DNA of 64,000 nucleotides from Forficula auricularia (GCA_024734495.1 JALMQS010000099.1:65074291-65138290), one strand, 5' to 3'; positions 34,389-44,973 are shown, counted from the first letter of the stretch. Notes: generated by a model from the sequence alone, not told the origin. Program-made: numbers and translations.

Positions 34389-34920
34389 TAACCTGTTGTG
34401 ACCATTCACATGACTTTACCCTAGCTTCAGATATCTAATAAAATAATTTATAACCCCCTCCCACATAATTTTGGGCCCAATGAAATTGATAATATCTCCT
34501 TTTAATTGAAAAACTATTTTATTATAAATATCAGCTTTCTTCGATTAATTTTTGTTTTAAAATTTTATTATTTTTGACCCCCCCTCACCATTTGGTCACT
34601 ATAAATTTTACATAGTGAAGAGTTCTATTGATAGTTCTATTTTTTGACCACACCCCCCCCCCCAAAAAAAAAAAAACAATGACTATTTAGATTCATTTTT
34701 TAGTATATTTCATTTTTCTTGTTTGTTTGTTTTTTAGTTTGAAAATATAATAATTTTAATATTTTAAGCCCATCCTCCTTAATTTTCGGTTCTATTTCAA
34801 TCAAAATTAAATCAGGAGGGAGAAGGCATTGGGGTTAAAGTCTCTCTAACCTTTGATGTGGAGGTCTGAGCTCGTCCAAAAGTTTTAAACTCTTACGCCT
34901 ATGTAACCAGGTCTCAAGTT
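34389..34920 (+). mobile_element. family A element, diverged copy 6
   Basis: It starts GTGACCATTCACATGACTTT and keeps the layout of C-rich units (AATTTTGGGCCCAATGA, TTTTGACCCCCCCTCACC) and ATCAAAATTAAATCAG, but the ends are eroded. Confidence 0.5.
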
Positions 34921-34979
34921 TTGGGAAAAAATATTTAAAGTAAATAAAATTTATTTTGAAATTTTTTTTAGAAACTTTT

Positions 34980-35200
34980 TAAAATTTAAAATATAAAATA
35001 CTAGGTAGGTTTCATATAAATAAAAGATCAGATGCTTGTTTAGCACGACTCTATATATATTTCGGTATATAAGCCCATCTTCAGGAGTTCACAGAGGACG
35101 TGAATTAATGTGAAACCTACCTAGTATTTTATTGATTAAAATTTTTTTCAAAAATTTTCTTTACTTTATTTAAAATATTTCACCAAGAATCCACACCAAA
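34980..35200 (-). mobile_element. fold-back Penelope-like remnant
   Basis: AAAATACTAGGTAGGTTTCA (34998) is mirrored by TGAAACCTACCTAGTATTTT (35110), enclosing hammerhead motif 2. The outer sequence AAATTTTCTTTACTTTATTT is shared with 25070 and 49095. CTACCTAGT also recurs near 41375-41430. Confidence 0.6.
35048..35088 (-). ncRNA. hammerhead ribozyme motif 2
   Basis: - strand order: ACUC, CUGAAGA, extra U, stem II (GG/CC, weak), GAAA, then UAUAUAUA, then GAGU. ACUC pairs with GAGU as stem I (four Watson-Crick pairs). The AU run can form a two-pair stem III with a four-base loop, leaving A at the cleavage site. Every core position is conserved. Confidence 0.6.
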
Positions 35201-35434
35201 ACAAAAAATATATTTAGATAGGTTTTTTAATTAACCTAATTTTTAACAGATGGTTGAATAAAAGTAAATCATGTGGTTGATTCAAAAGAAAACAAGTGGT
35301 TGTTTATATATATGGTATGACAATTAAAAACAAAAAAATTCATAACGCAGCTCGGTCTTATTCCTGGTACTAATTATAATAATAATGGGTACGAAATCCG
35401 TCCTATGCGAGTCTGAGTCGCACTTAACAATTTT

Positions 35435-35770
35435 TACTTTACCATACAGGGTATGTAAATTTTTGTGGTCGAACTAGCTCAAAAACTAGTGTGAATATCG
35501 AAACCAAATTTCACGTAGTTTTAATACATTGAGATTAAGAGCTGATTAGATTTTGGTGCATATCGACCCAAAGTGGAGGGGAGTTAAAAATTAAAAATCT
35601 TAGGTCGTTTGAGCAAACTCAACCAAATTTTGTATACATAATCAGTGGGACCAGAAGTATAAAAATGCAAAAACTAACCCCCCTCCCTACATGATTATAA
35701 ATAATTTTAGGGGCCAGGTTGTATGGTAAAGTCAAGTGGACGGCCACATCAGAACACGTCAGCTTATTTG
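35435..35770 (-). mobile_element. family A element, copy 7, internally deleted
   Basis: Starts ACTTTACCATACAGGGTATG, then jumps directly to AAATTTTTGTGGTCG-like sequence, omitting about 250 bp present in copy 5. Ends GACGGCCACATCAGAACACG then TCAGCTTATTT. Confidence 0.7.
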
Positions 35771-35859
35771 TTAAGTATTTTAAACTTTATTATTCGTAAA
35801 AATAATATTAAATTGACATAGAACAGGGTTGGAAGAGAGGAGGGGTGTGAATATGTGCA

Positions 35860-36130
35860 AATATATTGTCTGTCTTGTCTAGCAATTGTTTTCGCACAAA
35901 AACACAAGCCGTCGACTTGTAAAGCAGAGGAGGGCGCTATAAATTGCCATTAAGCAGGGGATGTTTAGGGGGATGAAGGGGGAAGGCGCTAATCCAGCGA
36001 CTGTCGGCCTTAACGACTTGGAATCTGAATCTCAGTCGATAGACTCCTCCGGAAACAAACAACTAAATACACCAAAAGCTATAATCGTCTATCTTCTCAC
36101 AAACCACCCACGCTCGATTCTATAGAATCT
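35860..36130. promoter_or_regulatory. GC-balanced unique block, possible regulatory element
   Basis: Includes AAGCCGTCGACTTGTAAAGC, GCGCTATAAATTGCCATTAA and GGAATCTGAATCTCAGTCGA, unlike any repeat in the window. No convincing frame is seen. Confidence 0.35.
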
Positions 36131-36301
36131 TTTTAAATTCTTAATAGAGAGGGGGATCCCAAATGTGTGTGTGAATCTGTGTCTGGATCTCGATACCCAC
36201 AATAAGTCAAGAAGGAAAAGTCGTAGAAAGTTCGTTGTGTTGCAAAATATGTTTATTTCTAATGTGGTGGTCTGATTAGATTTTAGATTAAAAAAAAAAT
36301 A

Positions 36302-37250
36302 AAACCGACTTCAAAAAAATTAAATGCAACAAATAAAATAATAATAACTTAAAAATAAAATAAAATAGACTAAAAGGTATAAAATAATTATCTTATTTAG
36401 TTACAACTAAACGATGAAATATTAACATGAAATTACTTTTTGAAGTCGGTGCCAAACAAACTATATCTATATGCAAGCGTACCCGCCAAACGTACTAAGT
36501 AAGATCCGTCGAGTGCGATTCATAAAATATATATGTTTGACACCGACTTCAAAAAGTAATTTCATGTTAATATTTCGTCGCTTAGTTGTAACTAAATAAG
36601 ATAATTATTTTATACCTTTTAGTGCATTCATTTGATTTTTGAGTTCTTATTATTTTATTTGTTGCATTTAATTTTTTTGAAGTCGGTTTTATTTTTTTTA
36701 TAAACATTATTTTTATTTTTCTCTTTTTAGTGATGTTATTAATAGTAACTTAATATAATACCTTGCATGCATCTCGTAAGAGAAAGCGTCGGGCGAATGA
36801 ATCAGAAAATGATAATAAAATTCAATTCACAAATATAGAAATTCTCTCGAAACATTTGCGGGTTTTAAATGAATGTTCTAAGATTTTTTTATAAAAGATT
36901 TTATTTATTATAATTTCGATTATTTGGTCATAAGAATTGGAGATTACGTTTTTTCGTCATTGATCTTATCTTCAGAACTTGGCCAAATTAATATGCTATC
37001 ACCCCTAAGGTACCCTCTTTCCAATAAAAAAAGAATCATTAAAATCGGCTAATAAACAAAGAAGTTATGCCTGAACAAACATATCAAAAAAGGTCCAATA
37101 CGAATGAAAAAAACGGGACCAATCGGAAGCTAGACTGAACCCAATGCAAAAAAATCATCAAAATCGGTTCACAATTGGCGGAGATATCAGGTAACATAGA
37201 CAAAAAAATTCAGTCGAATAGAGAACCTCCTCTTTTTTTGAAGTCGGTTA
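36302..37250 (+). mobile_element. family B element, copy 2
   Basis: ACCGACTTCAAAAAAATTAA starts it and TTTTTTTGAAGTCGGTTAAA ends it. The hairpin arms are 36302-36446 and 36541-36688. The right part has ATCTCGTAAGAGAAAGCGTC and CGGTTCACAATTGGCGGAGA. This is the cleanest full-length copy here. Confidence 0.8.
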
Positions 37251-37362
37251 AAAATAATTCCAGAACTTAAGTGACTTAATTTTTAAATTGTAAGGCTTTT
37301 TAAATAACAAACTAATAAAAGACAATAATATATTTAATTATTATTATTTATTTTATTAATTC

Positions 37363-37405
37363 ACTAAGCAGTTTCGGTCACCACTGGTTGACCATCTTCA
37401 GTAGT
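37363..37405 (-). ncRNA. degenerate hammerhead-like motif
   Basis: - strand: ACUA, CUGAAGA, extra U, a long stem II (GGUCA/UGACC), GAAAC, UGCU, UAGU. Stem I ACUA/UAGU and stem II are intact, but the GUH needed at stem III is missing, so self-cleavage is not expected. Confidence 0.5.
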
Positions 37406-37419
37406 ACTAAAATTTGAAA

Positions 37420-38985
37420 AATGAAACATTTAGTCAATTTTTTTAAAACATTTACATAATACAACAATTACAGAAGTTTGAATTCATACATACAATTTTC
37501 TTTCAAGATCTGAAAATTGTCACTTTGTATACATAAATCATCCTTAACTTACGAATATTAACATAGATATTTCACACATTTATATCATTCATATATAGCA
37601 ATAATTCATGAAACTAGAATCAATTTTGAACTGATGACGAATTGAAATATTACTTTTATTTTTATATTTTCGTAATTATCATATTACGCAATCAATTCTC
37701 AATTAAATAAAACTATCAATAATTATCCACTTAGGGTTTCCCTCTACTCTAATGATAACTAATTTTAATTTACAATATGGTTAGATTTTGTTCCAGATCG
37801 ACATAGATATCCCTCTAATACTTCTTTATTTGAAGATTGAGGTGTTTTATCTCTTTTTTTCTCTCAAAAACGACATTTTTATAAAAGGCTATGTATGCAT
37901 AACAACTATTTCAAGTTGTGTGTTCTGTGTTTTTTTTATCTCTGAAAGGATTAATTTGAAAGGGGAAACTTAATACATTATTTTCAAAGAGGAGGTTATA
38001 AGTGAAACTCTTGTGAGGGCGCATACAACAGTTTATTATCTTTCACAATCACAAACCCTCATGCGTATGACAAAGTAAAAATTAACCTTTTATAACTAAA
38101 AATGCAGGGTAGAAAAAAAATCATGAATTACCTCATTAAAAATTCAACAAATTCCATAAAAAGCTATTAAAATTGTAATTATAGATGTAATTAAACTACT
38201 TTTTAAAACCAATAATTTTTCCGATGAAAATAAAAAGATAAAGTATACGATTTAAAAAAAAAGAAGTTTAATTAAGATTAGGATCTGTTGTGTGAAACGG
38301 TGCAATCCAATGGCACCAATGAAAACCTGATATTTCGGTAATCAATGAAAAGTCTAATGACCTAATGCGCTGCCACCCCAAGGAGTAGACAGTCAAAAAT
38401 GTAATTCCATATACGACCTCTCGATCTCTAATTTTGTCAAGTGGCGTAATTACAATTTGTAATTTATTTCCCCGGCATAGCCCCTCCCCCCCCCCCCCTT
38501 CGAGATATCTTGTTTTTTGATGTCTGATGAAAGCCACAAGAATAAAGATAACTACTGATAATAATATTATAAATGATGGTTGTTTAATAATTCACAAATA
38601 TATAAAACCAGCCCTTGATAAATCTTTAATATAGATCAGGTAATCGGATCAAATTATATTTATTTATATGTTTTTAATTTCTACTCGTAAAACATTTACC
38701 AGGATGAGATTAAATCATTCAAATTCAAATTATATATAATTAAAAATGTTTTTATGTTTTATGTCCGGATTTACTAGGTTTATTTAAAAGGAGAAATCAG
38801 TGAGGTTGTCCTCTACTTGATGCAAATCATCATACCTATACATATAAATAATGAATATGTATATATCAGTTGCTTTTCAACCAGAGGAACCTGTCCAAAA
38901 AAAGAACCCTTTATTTTTTGACTTCTGCCAAAAAATATTTTTGTTCATCTTTCACGATTTATAGATTTTAAATCAAAGTCAGACG
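37420..38985. other. AT-rich stretch, no gene recognised
   Basis: It contains poly-C at about 38487-38500 and, at 38790-38870, a diverged arm (GAGGTTGTCCTCTACTTGAT) of the palindrome at 39749. Two short frames (37788-37973 + and 38268-38537 -) show no motif. Confidence 0.45.
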
Positions 38986-38995
38986 TCGTGTACAT

Positions 38996-39596
38996 TAGGG
39001 TGGTCCTTATTTTGGGTATTTTCGAATTTTTAAAAAATACCCCCCATGTTCAAGTCTCTATCTCAATTTTAACATTTGCCGCATAGCTATGCAAGTTTCC
39101 CATCTAAATAACATGGGGTTCATGGCATTGAACAATAAATTTTTGTTTTAAGTAATCTTTCAAAAAATTTGAAACTCCGCAGACTTTATCATTATAGTAG
39201 TAGCTATTCTTCAGAATTTTTACATATTTTTAGCTATTATAATTTTGTAGTCTATAATTTACTAACACTTACATAGCAGTATTTTATTTAGCTGTAACTC
39301 CAAAATTATAATAGCTAAAAATCTGTAAACATTCTGAAGGATAGCTACTATTATAAGAATAAAGTCTTTAGAGTTTCAAATTTTTTGAACCATTGCTTTG
39401 GCCGGAATAAAAAATTGATCGTTCAATGCCAAAAACCCCATGTTATTTAGATGGGAAACTTGCATCGCTGTGCGGCATAGGTTAAAATTGAGATAGAAAC
39501 TGGAAACTGTGGGATATTTTTTTTTTATTTATTTCGAACCATATGAGTCTCTATCAGCGTAACAATTCGAAAATACCCAAAATAAGGACCTCCCTA
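38996..39596. mobile_element. 601-bp fold-back element with 8-bp target duplication
   Basis: It is flanked by GTGTACAT on both sides (38988-38995 and 39597-39604). The ends TAGGGTGGTCCTTATTTTGG and its mirror CCAAAATAAGGACCTCCCTA differ at one base. Arms of roughly 280 bp pair to the centre near 39290. It is non-coding. 8-bp duplications and fold-back form suggest a hAT-mobilised non-autonomous element. Confidence 0.8.
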
Positions 39597-39748
39597 GTGT
39601 ACATGTAAATTAATTCACTGTTCAACTTGATAAAATCAAAGTATTTTCCATAAGATAGCTGAAGTGATTTAAATAGAAAATCTGGAAAATTATTTTCAAA
39701 TTTAATTGAAAAGTCTTTGTTTTGCCGAGAGCAGCAGAGTTGTTGATT

Positions 39749-39912
39749 CACAAAGAGAAACAGAGAGGTTGTCCTCTGCTTGATGCAAATAAACATACAC
39801 ACATATATATCGAGATGATATATCCGTATATATACAGATATATCATCTCGATATATGTGTGTGTATGTTTATTTGCATCAAGCAGAGGACAACCTCTTTG
39901 TTTCTCTTTGTG
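39749..39912. repeat. 164-bp near-perfect palindrome
   Basis: Arms of about 77 bp begin CACAAAGAGAAACAGAGAGG and end in CTCTTTGTTTCTCTTTGTG; the centre is a short TATATACG spacer. Single arms occur at 33120, 38790 and, diverged, 62320. The left flank AGCAGAGTTGTTGATTC is also found, inverted, next to the single arm at 62370. Confidence 0.85.
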
Positions 39913-40063
39913 TATTTTCAAATTCTTTAAATATTTGCTAACATTAAAAAGTTATATAAATTTTAAATTTTCGTAGGTATTTGATAATCGATAGAGTTTC
40001 TTAAATTTTACAATAGGTACTGAAGTACATACCCAATTTTCTTAGGTATTTGATTCACATCAG

Positions 40064-40118
40064 ACCCGCGAGCCAGGCCATTTGACCAATCATTAGGTTT
40101 CTTGGGAACACAGCCAAG
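40064..40118 (+). CDS. candidate exon D, 55 bp
   Basis: The acceptor TTCACATCAG ends at 40063 and the donor GTACTG begins at 40119. After two bases the frame reads PRARPFDQSLGFLGTQP and leaves two bases that join to candidate exon E. The other frames are closed. The sequence is GC-rich for this region. A 28-bp direct repeat (GGTACTGAAGTACATACCCA) flanks it at 40014 and 40118, so it could instead be part of a local duplication. Confidence 0.35.
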
Positions 40119-40228
40119 GTACTGAAGTACATACCCAGTTTTCCTATCTTCGGACACATTCAGCATCTTTTCTATGTATGATATCAATATGACACGGTAG
40201 AAATACTAATGAGGTTTTGAAATTTTAG

Positions 40229-40269
40229 GGATGAACCACATCCGCAACATCCAGGAGCCCACGCCACTG
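40229..40269 (+). CDS. candidate exon E, 41 bp
   Basis: The acceptor AAATTTTAG ends at 40228 and the donor GTATAT begins at 40270. Joined to exon D across a 110-bp intron (40119-40228), the frame continues R-DEPHPQHPGAHAT and leaves one base. The short intron and matching phase support the pair. Downstream is a Penelope-like remnant. I know no homologue. Confidence 0.35.
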
Positions 40270-40375
40270 GTATATATATATACGATATACCTATATAATT
40301 TATTTGTTAGAGACTATATATAGTTTCGAAGGTTTAACCATTATCATCAATAATTTCTGAGCTCCAATTTTGTAA
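40270..40375 (-). mobile_element. Penelope-like remnant with degenerate hammerhead
   Basis: ATTTATTTGTTAGAGACTAT and TATAGTTTCGAAGG match the 33200 copy. The core at 40310-40354 (- strand) is UUGAUGA, extra U, a weak stem II, GAAAC, an eight-base AU loop, then GUC. C3 has become U. Confidence 0.5.
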
Positions 40376-40659
40376 ATATATTTTTATTTCTTGGCTGATG
40401 AGGATTGGGGTGTTCTCGAGTCCTATTTTAATGGTTGAAATCATTGCTAATACACACAAATAATAAGAGAACAACATTATTAAATGTGAACCATAAAATG
40501 TAGATGCATCATCATTATTTTGCGCTTAAAAATAAATGAAATGGAAGGTTAAATTTTTATTAAAACCACTTGAAATTAATTATTATCATTTTAAGGGTTG
40601 ATATCATTTTCAATATACACAAGAAAAATTTAACTTATAAATATTTAGTTCAATCATGT

Positions 40660-40800
40660 TTGTTAAAGTTTTCTGAAAATACTATGGAAGGGAGGGAAGG
40701 GGGTGTATATAAAATAAATCAAAACGCCATGGGCAATTATCTGCCCGGCAGACTTTGATTAATCATGTTAATTGTGTGTTGCCGTGCAAGTTGTATCCAT
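40660..40800. promoter_or_regulatory. small unique block with homeodomain-type palindrome
   Basis: ACGCCATGGGCAATTATCTG and CTTTGATTAATCATGTTAAT (containing TGATTAATCA) form a short block unlike nearby repeats. It could be regulatory; evidence is only motif density. Confidence 0.25.
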
Positions 40801-41549
40801 AGCCCATTCTTTCACCTGATTTTATGTTACTATTTTATTAATCGATTCATTCTCGCTCGAAAGATTCTAATTTTTTTGTAAAAAAAAAATCCCCTGATTT
40901 ATTCGTAAAAGAAAAGTAAAGTAAAAAAATCATAATCGTAGAAAGGTTCATTATTTATCTAGTCCAGAAAAAAATTGTTTGTTTTTATGATTATCATTTG
41001 CATAATATTAAAAATGTTTTACTAAGAGATAATCTTTCCACTTAAAACGAATTATTATTGTTTTTTTTTTAATTCTTTTTACTATTAGGTACTTTCTTCA
41101 ATAGAGGCAAAAAAAAATTATCTGTAATAACAAATGTCTGTGAAATTTAACTTTTAAAAAGTTTTTCGTATTATTAGGTATTATTGTGATCCCTTAACCC
41201 AAATTTAGTAAAAAATTGGTAGCTAAAAAGACGGAGCATCGCCCCCCCCCTTTTTTTTAATGTAATTTAAAAATATTAGAAGTCCTAGTATTTTCTTTTG
41301 GAGACGGACTGGTAGAATTCATTGGAAAATTTATGGAAAGGCAGCCCAAGAATAAATAAATAAAATTACTAGGTAGGTTTTCCTCAATAAAAGAATATAG
41401 GTAATACTAGTATTTCTTTTATTTCTGAAATCTACCTAGTAATCTATTTTTAATTTTATTAAATATATATTTCACCTTGAACCTACAACTGAATAAGATT
41501 GATCATGAAAAATAAAATAATTATTTACATTATTTTCATCTTATTAAAT

Positions 41550-41590
41550 AACCAACGTTTCGGAGGATATTTCCCCCTTCTTCAGAGCTT
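41550..41590 (-). ncRNA. hammerhead ribozyme motif 3
   Basis: - strand: AAGCU, CUGAAGA, extra A, GGGGGA-AAUA-UCCUCC (six pairs, one wobble), GAAACGUU, GGUU. Stem I pairs AGCU with GGUU using wobbles. The cleavage base is U. The core is fully conserved. Confidence 0.65.
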
Positions 41591-41810
41591 AAAAGAGTCA
41601 ACGAAGGAAACATACATACCAAAAACTTGCTACTTCTCTCCTTCACCAGTGCTCGAATATTGATATTTTTTACCAAAATCATCAATATAATATTTTTTAA
41701 ATATTTATTTTTATTCTATTAATAATTATGGCAAGAAATAAAAATATTCGAGCACTGTTGAAGGAGAGAAGAAGAAAATTTCGTGTATTTTTCCCTTCGT
41801 TGAGGCTTTT

Positions 41811-41851
41811 GAACCCTGAAGAAGGAAGAAAGTTCCTTCGAAACGTCGTTT
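41811..41851 (+). ncRNA. hammerhead ribozyme motif 4
   Basis: GAACC, CUGAAGA, extra A, a stem II made from GGAAG and CCTTC-type arms with one mismatch, GAAACGUC, GUUU. GAAC pairs with GUUU if one C bulges. The cleavage base is C. It is the inverted partner of motif 3. Confidence 0.55.
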
Positions 41852-41999
41852 TTTTTTAAGGAAATGATAATGACCTTCCAATAAATTATTTTATTTGAAA
41901 TTTTTTTTTTCATTATTATATATGTACTTATGTCAAAATAGATAGATAATAAATTTCTTGAGTTTGCTTCTGCAAAAAATTGACAAAATTCCAGTATCA

Positions 42000-43100
42000 T
42001 GTGGTAATAGGTACTTTGATTGATGTACTAAACAAAAAAAAAAAATAATTGAATAAATCAAATTTCATTAATTGTTAACTATCAAATACTTTGTTAATAT
42101 TTTGGATAATTTATTATTAATTCTCTATAATAGGTGGATTATTTCGACTTTTCAATAAATATAGCCAGAGGCGCATATTATGTAATTGTGTGTCCACACC
42201 GTCACAATGTTTTTTGGCCTGTATTTCCTATTTTATTAAGAGATTTTAATCGAAACTTATAAAAAAAAGTATTTTATTTCATATTTTATTGAATGATATT
42301 TTAAGAAAACATAATTCAAATTTACCTAATTAAATATAGGTATTTAATGAGAAAAAAAATATGTTACAACATAATTTTACATGCTTGATGACACAGAAAT
42401 AATTATCCAAAACAAGTCACAAGAAAACAGTCTGGGTTGACTAGACTAAAATTGGTAAATTTTTTGAGGAAATATCGATAAACCTATGAGATTCCGGGCC
42501 TGTGTTCCACGGAACAAACACATAGAACACCGATAGATACATCACTGTTATGTATACATCTTATTACAATAATAAAATTATGATTCAAATATATCTGTAT
42601 GAGTAGGCTTATTTAAAGTACAAATTTATCAGACCATATTTTTAAATTCATCACCTTATTGCAATAACAATAAAACCTTCGTTAAGAAAGATGCTTTTAA
42701 GTTTTAAAAAATCTTTGAAATTAATTACTAGATATTTTTGATAGCTATTTTTAATGTGTACTTTTTTTAGAGTAATATCAACTATGGTTGGATAAAAGTC
42801 AAAGAATAAAGTATATTTTTATAAATGTTACTATATGTCTGTATTCTTTCTGTTTCTGACTCTACGAGGTAGCCATCTCAGAGCATTGTTTTAAATAAAT
42901 AAATAAATAACATTTTTTTATCAAATATCATGATGCTTGTCATGTTATAATAGGCAATAAGCATTTCAATTATTATTAAATGTGTCCCGCGAGGGTATGT
43001 GTGTTAAGAATTCTTGGTTTAAGATGTGATGTCCTATATATTCTTAAAAAGAAAAAAAGTAGGTTTATAAAAGAGTTTTAGAAAGATTCGTGTCCTAAGC
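42000..43100. other. AT-rich stretch, no gene recognised
   Basis: No element termini, RNA gene or long frame can be supported. It has one short AAATAAATAAATAAAT run near 42893. Confidence 0.5.
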
Positions 43101-43898
43101 TATTATTTTTAAATTCATAATTCGTAGGGATGTGGACATTGGGTTCAAAAAACAAATTTAAATTTTCGCTAAAATTATTGTTGTTTAATTACAACTTCCT
43201 CAGCAAATTATATTTTTTAAGTTTTCATTGATATTATTTAATAAATTTAAATTCGTATATCTAAGAGGATCTTCATTTCTCAAATACATACCTACACCAA
43301 TAATTTTCTTTTTCTCTCATCAAACATTTCTTTGTTTTTACATGCTTTATATTTGCTTCACCTGTATGTACGTATCTATCTATCAATGTGACTTTTGTTC
43401 TGTTAAATTCCGCAAACATTTCTCTATAAAAATAATTGTTTGCCTACTCAATTTAAATGAAATTATATAAAAATAATAAAAATAAATACATTTCATTCTG
43501 TTAAATTCCACAAGCTTTTCTCTATAAAAATAATTAAGACTAAAAAGTAAAAAAATAAATTATATTTTAAAAAAACTAAAAAACATGCTTGTAAAAAGCA
43601 CAAAATAATGTAGGTAATACTTAATCAAAAAGCGTGGGACACTTTGTCGAAATTAATTAAAAGTTTCTGCGCCCCACAATTTTCGATTAAGTATTAGATT
43701 ATTTTGTACTTTTTAGAAGCATGTTTTTTTATTTTTTTTTAATTATTTAATCTAACAAGTATTTTTTTTATGAAATCCAAGTTGCTAAAGAGGTTTGAAT
43801 TAAACAACAAAACGTTCAACGTGGATTAAAATTTATTAATTTGAAAGCTTATATTACGAAAAATAAGGACAAGTTTTTTTGTGTACCATTTTTATTTA

Positions 43899-43939
43899 TC
43901 CACCAACGTTTCGTCGACTTTGCCGACTTCTTCAGGACT
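43899..43939 (-). ncRNA. hammerhead ribozyme motif 5
   Basis: - strand: AGUC, CUGAAGA, extra A, GUCG-loop-CGAC, GAAACGUU, GGUGG. Stem II is four perfect pairs. Stem I is weak (three pairs with wobbles). The cleavage base is U. Confidence 0.6.
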
Positions 43940-44444
43940 TCAAATAGTCATGTCACATATTCGTCTAAATTTTCTTATTATCTTCGTTACCATTGAAGGC
44001 CATCAAAACACAATTTTCAAAAAATATTTGGCACATTCACAAAAAACACAATTTTTTTTCTTTTCTTTTTATATTAACAATTTCATTAATATAAAACAGA
44101 AATCACATATATAGAATAAGGCAACTCTGTTTTTTAAACCTGAATAGAATATTTTTTCTCCGTTTGATCCTTACAAAAATTATTATGAATTTGAGATTTT
44201 TGTATGTAAGGATCAAACGGAGAAAAAATATTCCATTCTGGTTTGAAAAAGAGGGTTTCCTTATTCTATATATGTGATTTCTGTTTTATATTAATGAAAT
44301 TGTTAATATAAAAAGAAAAGAAAGAAAAATTGTGTTTTTTTTTGTGAATGTGCCAAATATTTTTTGAAAATTGTGTTCTGATGGCCTTCAATGGTAACGA
44401 AGATAATAAGAAAATTTAGACGAATGTGTGACATGACTATTTGA

Positions 44445-44484
44445 AGCCCTGAAGAAGTCGGAAAGTTATCGACGAAACGTTGGT
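44445..44484 (+). ncRNA. hammerhead ribozyme motif 6
   Basis: AGCC, CUGAAGA, extra A, GUCG-loop-CGAC, GAAACGUU, GGUGG. Inverted partner of motif 5; stem I gains a C-G pair relative to it. The stem II loop differs in length, yet both stem strands are unchanged. Confidence 0.6.
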
Positions 44485-44744
44485 GGATAAATAAAAAAGT
44501 CACACAAAAAACTTGTCCTTATTTTCCTAATATAAACTTTCAATTGAATACAAATTATGGATGGAAATGATACTAATAATTAAAATTTATTTTTTGAAAT
44601 CATTGTCCACATTCCTACGAATTCAGAATTTAATGATAAGAGAGTTTGTTTGTCGAAGGAACAAATGCAAATGCTGTCAGATAGAAAGGGAATGGTCGCC
44701 GTCGAGGAACGTTTCGGGGGGAAAGATGGGGATGTGATGAGTAC

Positions 44745-44973
44745 CTTGTAGTGCCTTGTTCCTGGAGAGAAGGGCGAGGAGGACGTCGGGGCCGGGGCCG
44801 GGCTGGGGTGCGACGGCGGCGTCGGAGTCGAGGGCGGCCGTGGTGGAGACGGCGGCGGCGGGCGACTGGGACGCCGGGGGCGGCAACGGTGGCAACGGCA
44901 ACGGCAATGGGGGCAGCGGCTGGACGACGGGCAACGGCGGCGGTCGGCCCAGGTGACCGACCGCAGCCGACAT
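44745..44973 (-). CDS. predicted first coding exon of an unidentified gene
   Basis: The start ATG at 44973 has a good context (ACCATGT). Seventy-six codons follow, then a donor AAG/GTACTC after 44745 in phase 1. The peptide begins MSAAVGHLGRPPPLPVV, has a long proline/leucine tract and an alanine/serine stretch, and ends GPDVLLALLSRNKALQ. The frame is open another 200 bp upstream (with FHPHHHHLPPLYG) but has no ATG there before a stop, so a spliced longer form is possible. GC and CpG content are far above the rest of the window. I do not recognise the family; a disordered N terminus with a short helix (DVLLALLSRNKAL) is visible. Confidence 0.5.

Larger units (their letters stand above)
41365..41900. 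mobile_element. Penelope-like fold-back remnant with two inverted hammerheads
   Basis: GAGCACTG next to GAAGGAGAGAAG occurs in both orientations at about 41625-41655 and 41740-41770, and each is followed outward by CGTTGA, CUGAAGA and GAAACGU motifs. The two halves are homologous but diverged, which is typical of inverted terminal segments of Penelope-like elements. No reverse transcriptase or GIY-YIG domain is present. Confidence 0.6.
43105..44640. mobile_element. nested fold-back Penelope-like remnants
   Basis: Outer arms: AATTCGTAGGGATGTGGACA (43121) is mirrored near 44605-44630, and degenerate hammerheads lie at 43160-43206 (-) and 43781-43830 (+). A smaller inverted repeat sits at 43572-43735 (ACTTAATCAAAAAGCGTGGG side by side with its mirror). 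Inner arms 43870-44180 and 44200-44520 pair over about 300 bp and carry motifs 5 and 6. This is an element inside an element. Confidence 0.6.

Noticed and set aside
36830..36860. GAAACATTTGCGGG next to TTCTCTC in family B as another hammerhead
   Set aside because: Only the 3' half resembles the motif; no CUGANGA partner is present in any family B copy.
43881..44503. Similar peptides on opposite strands beginning with TFLF/YHFY and sharing SSGLQIVMSHIRLNFL
   Set aside because: The two frames are the paired arms of one inverted repeat. The shared peptide is the translation of a hammerhead-bearing element end, not a gene.
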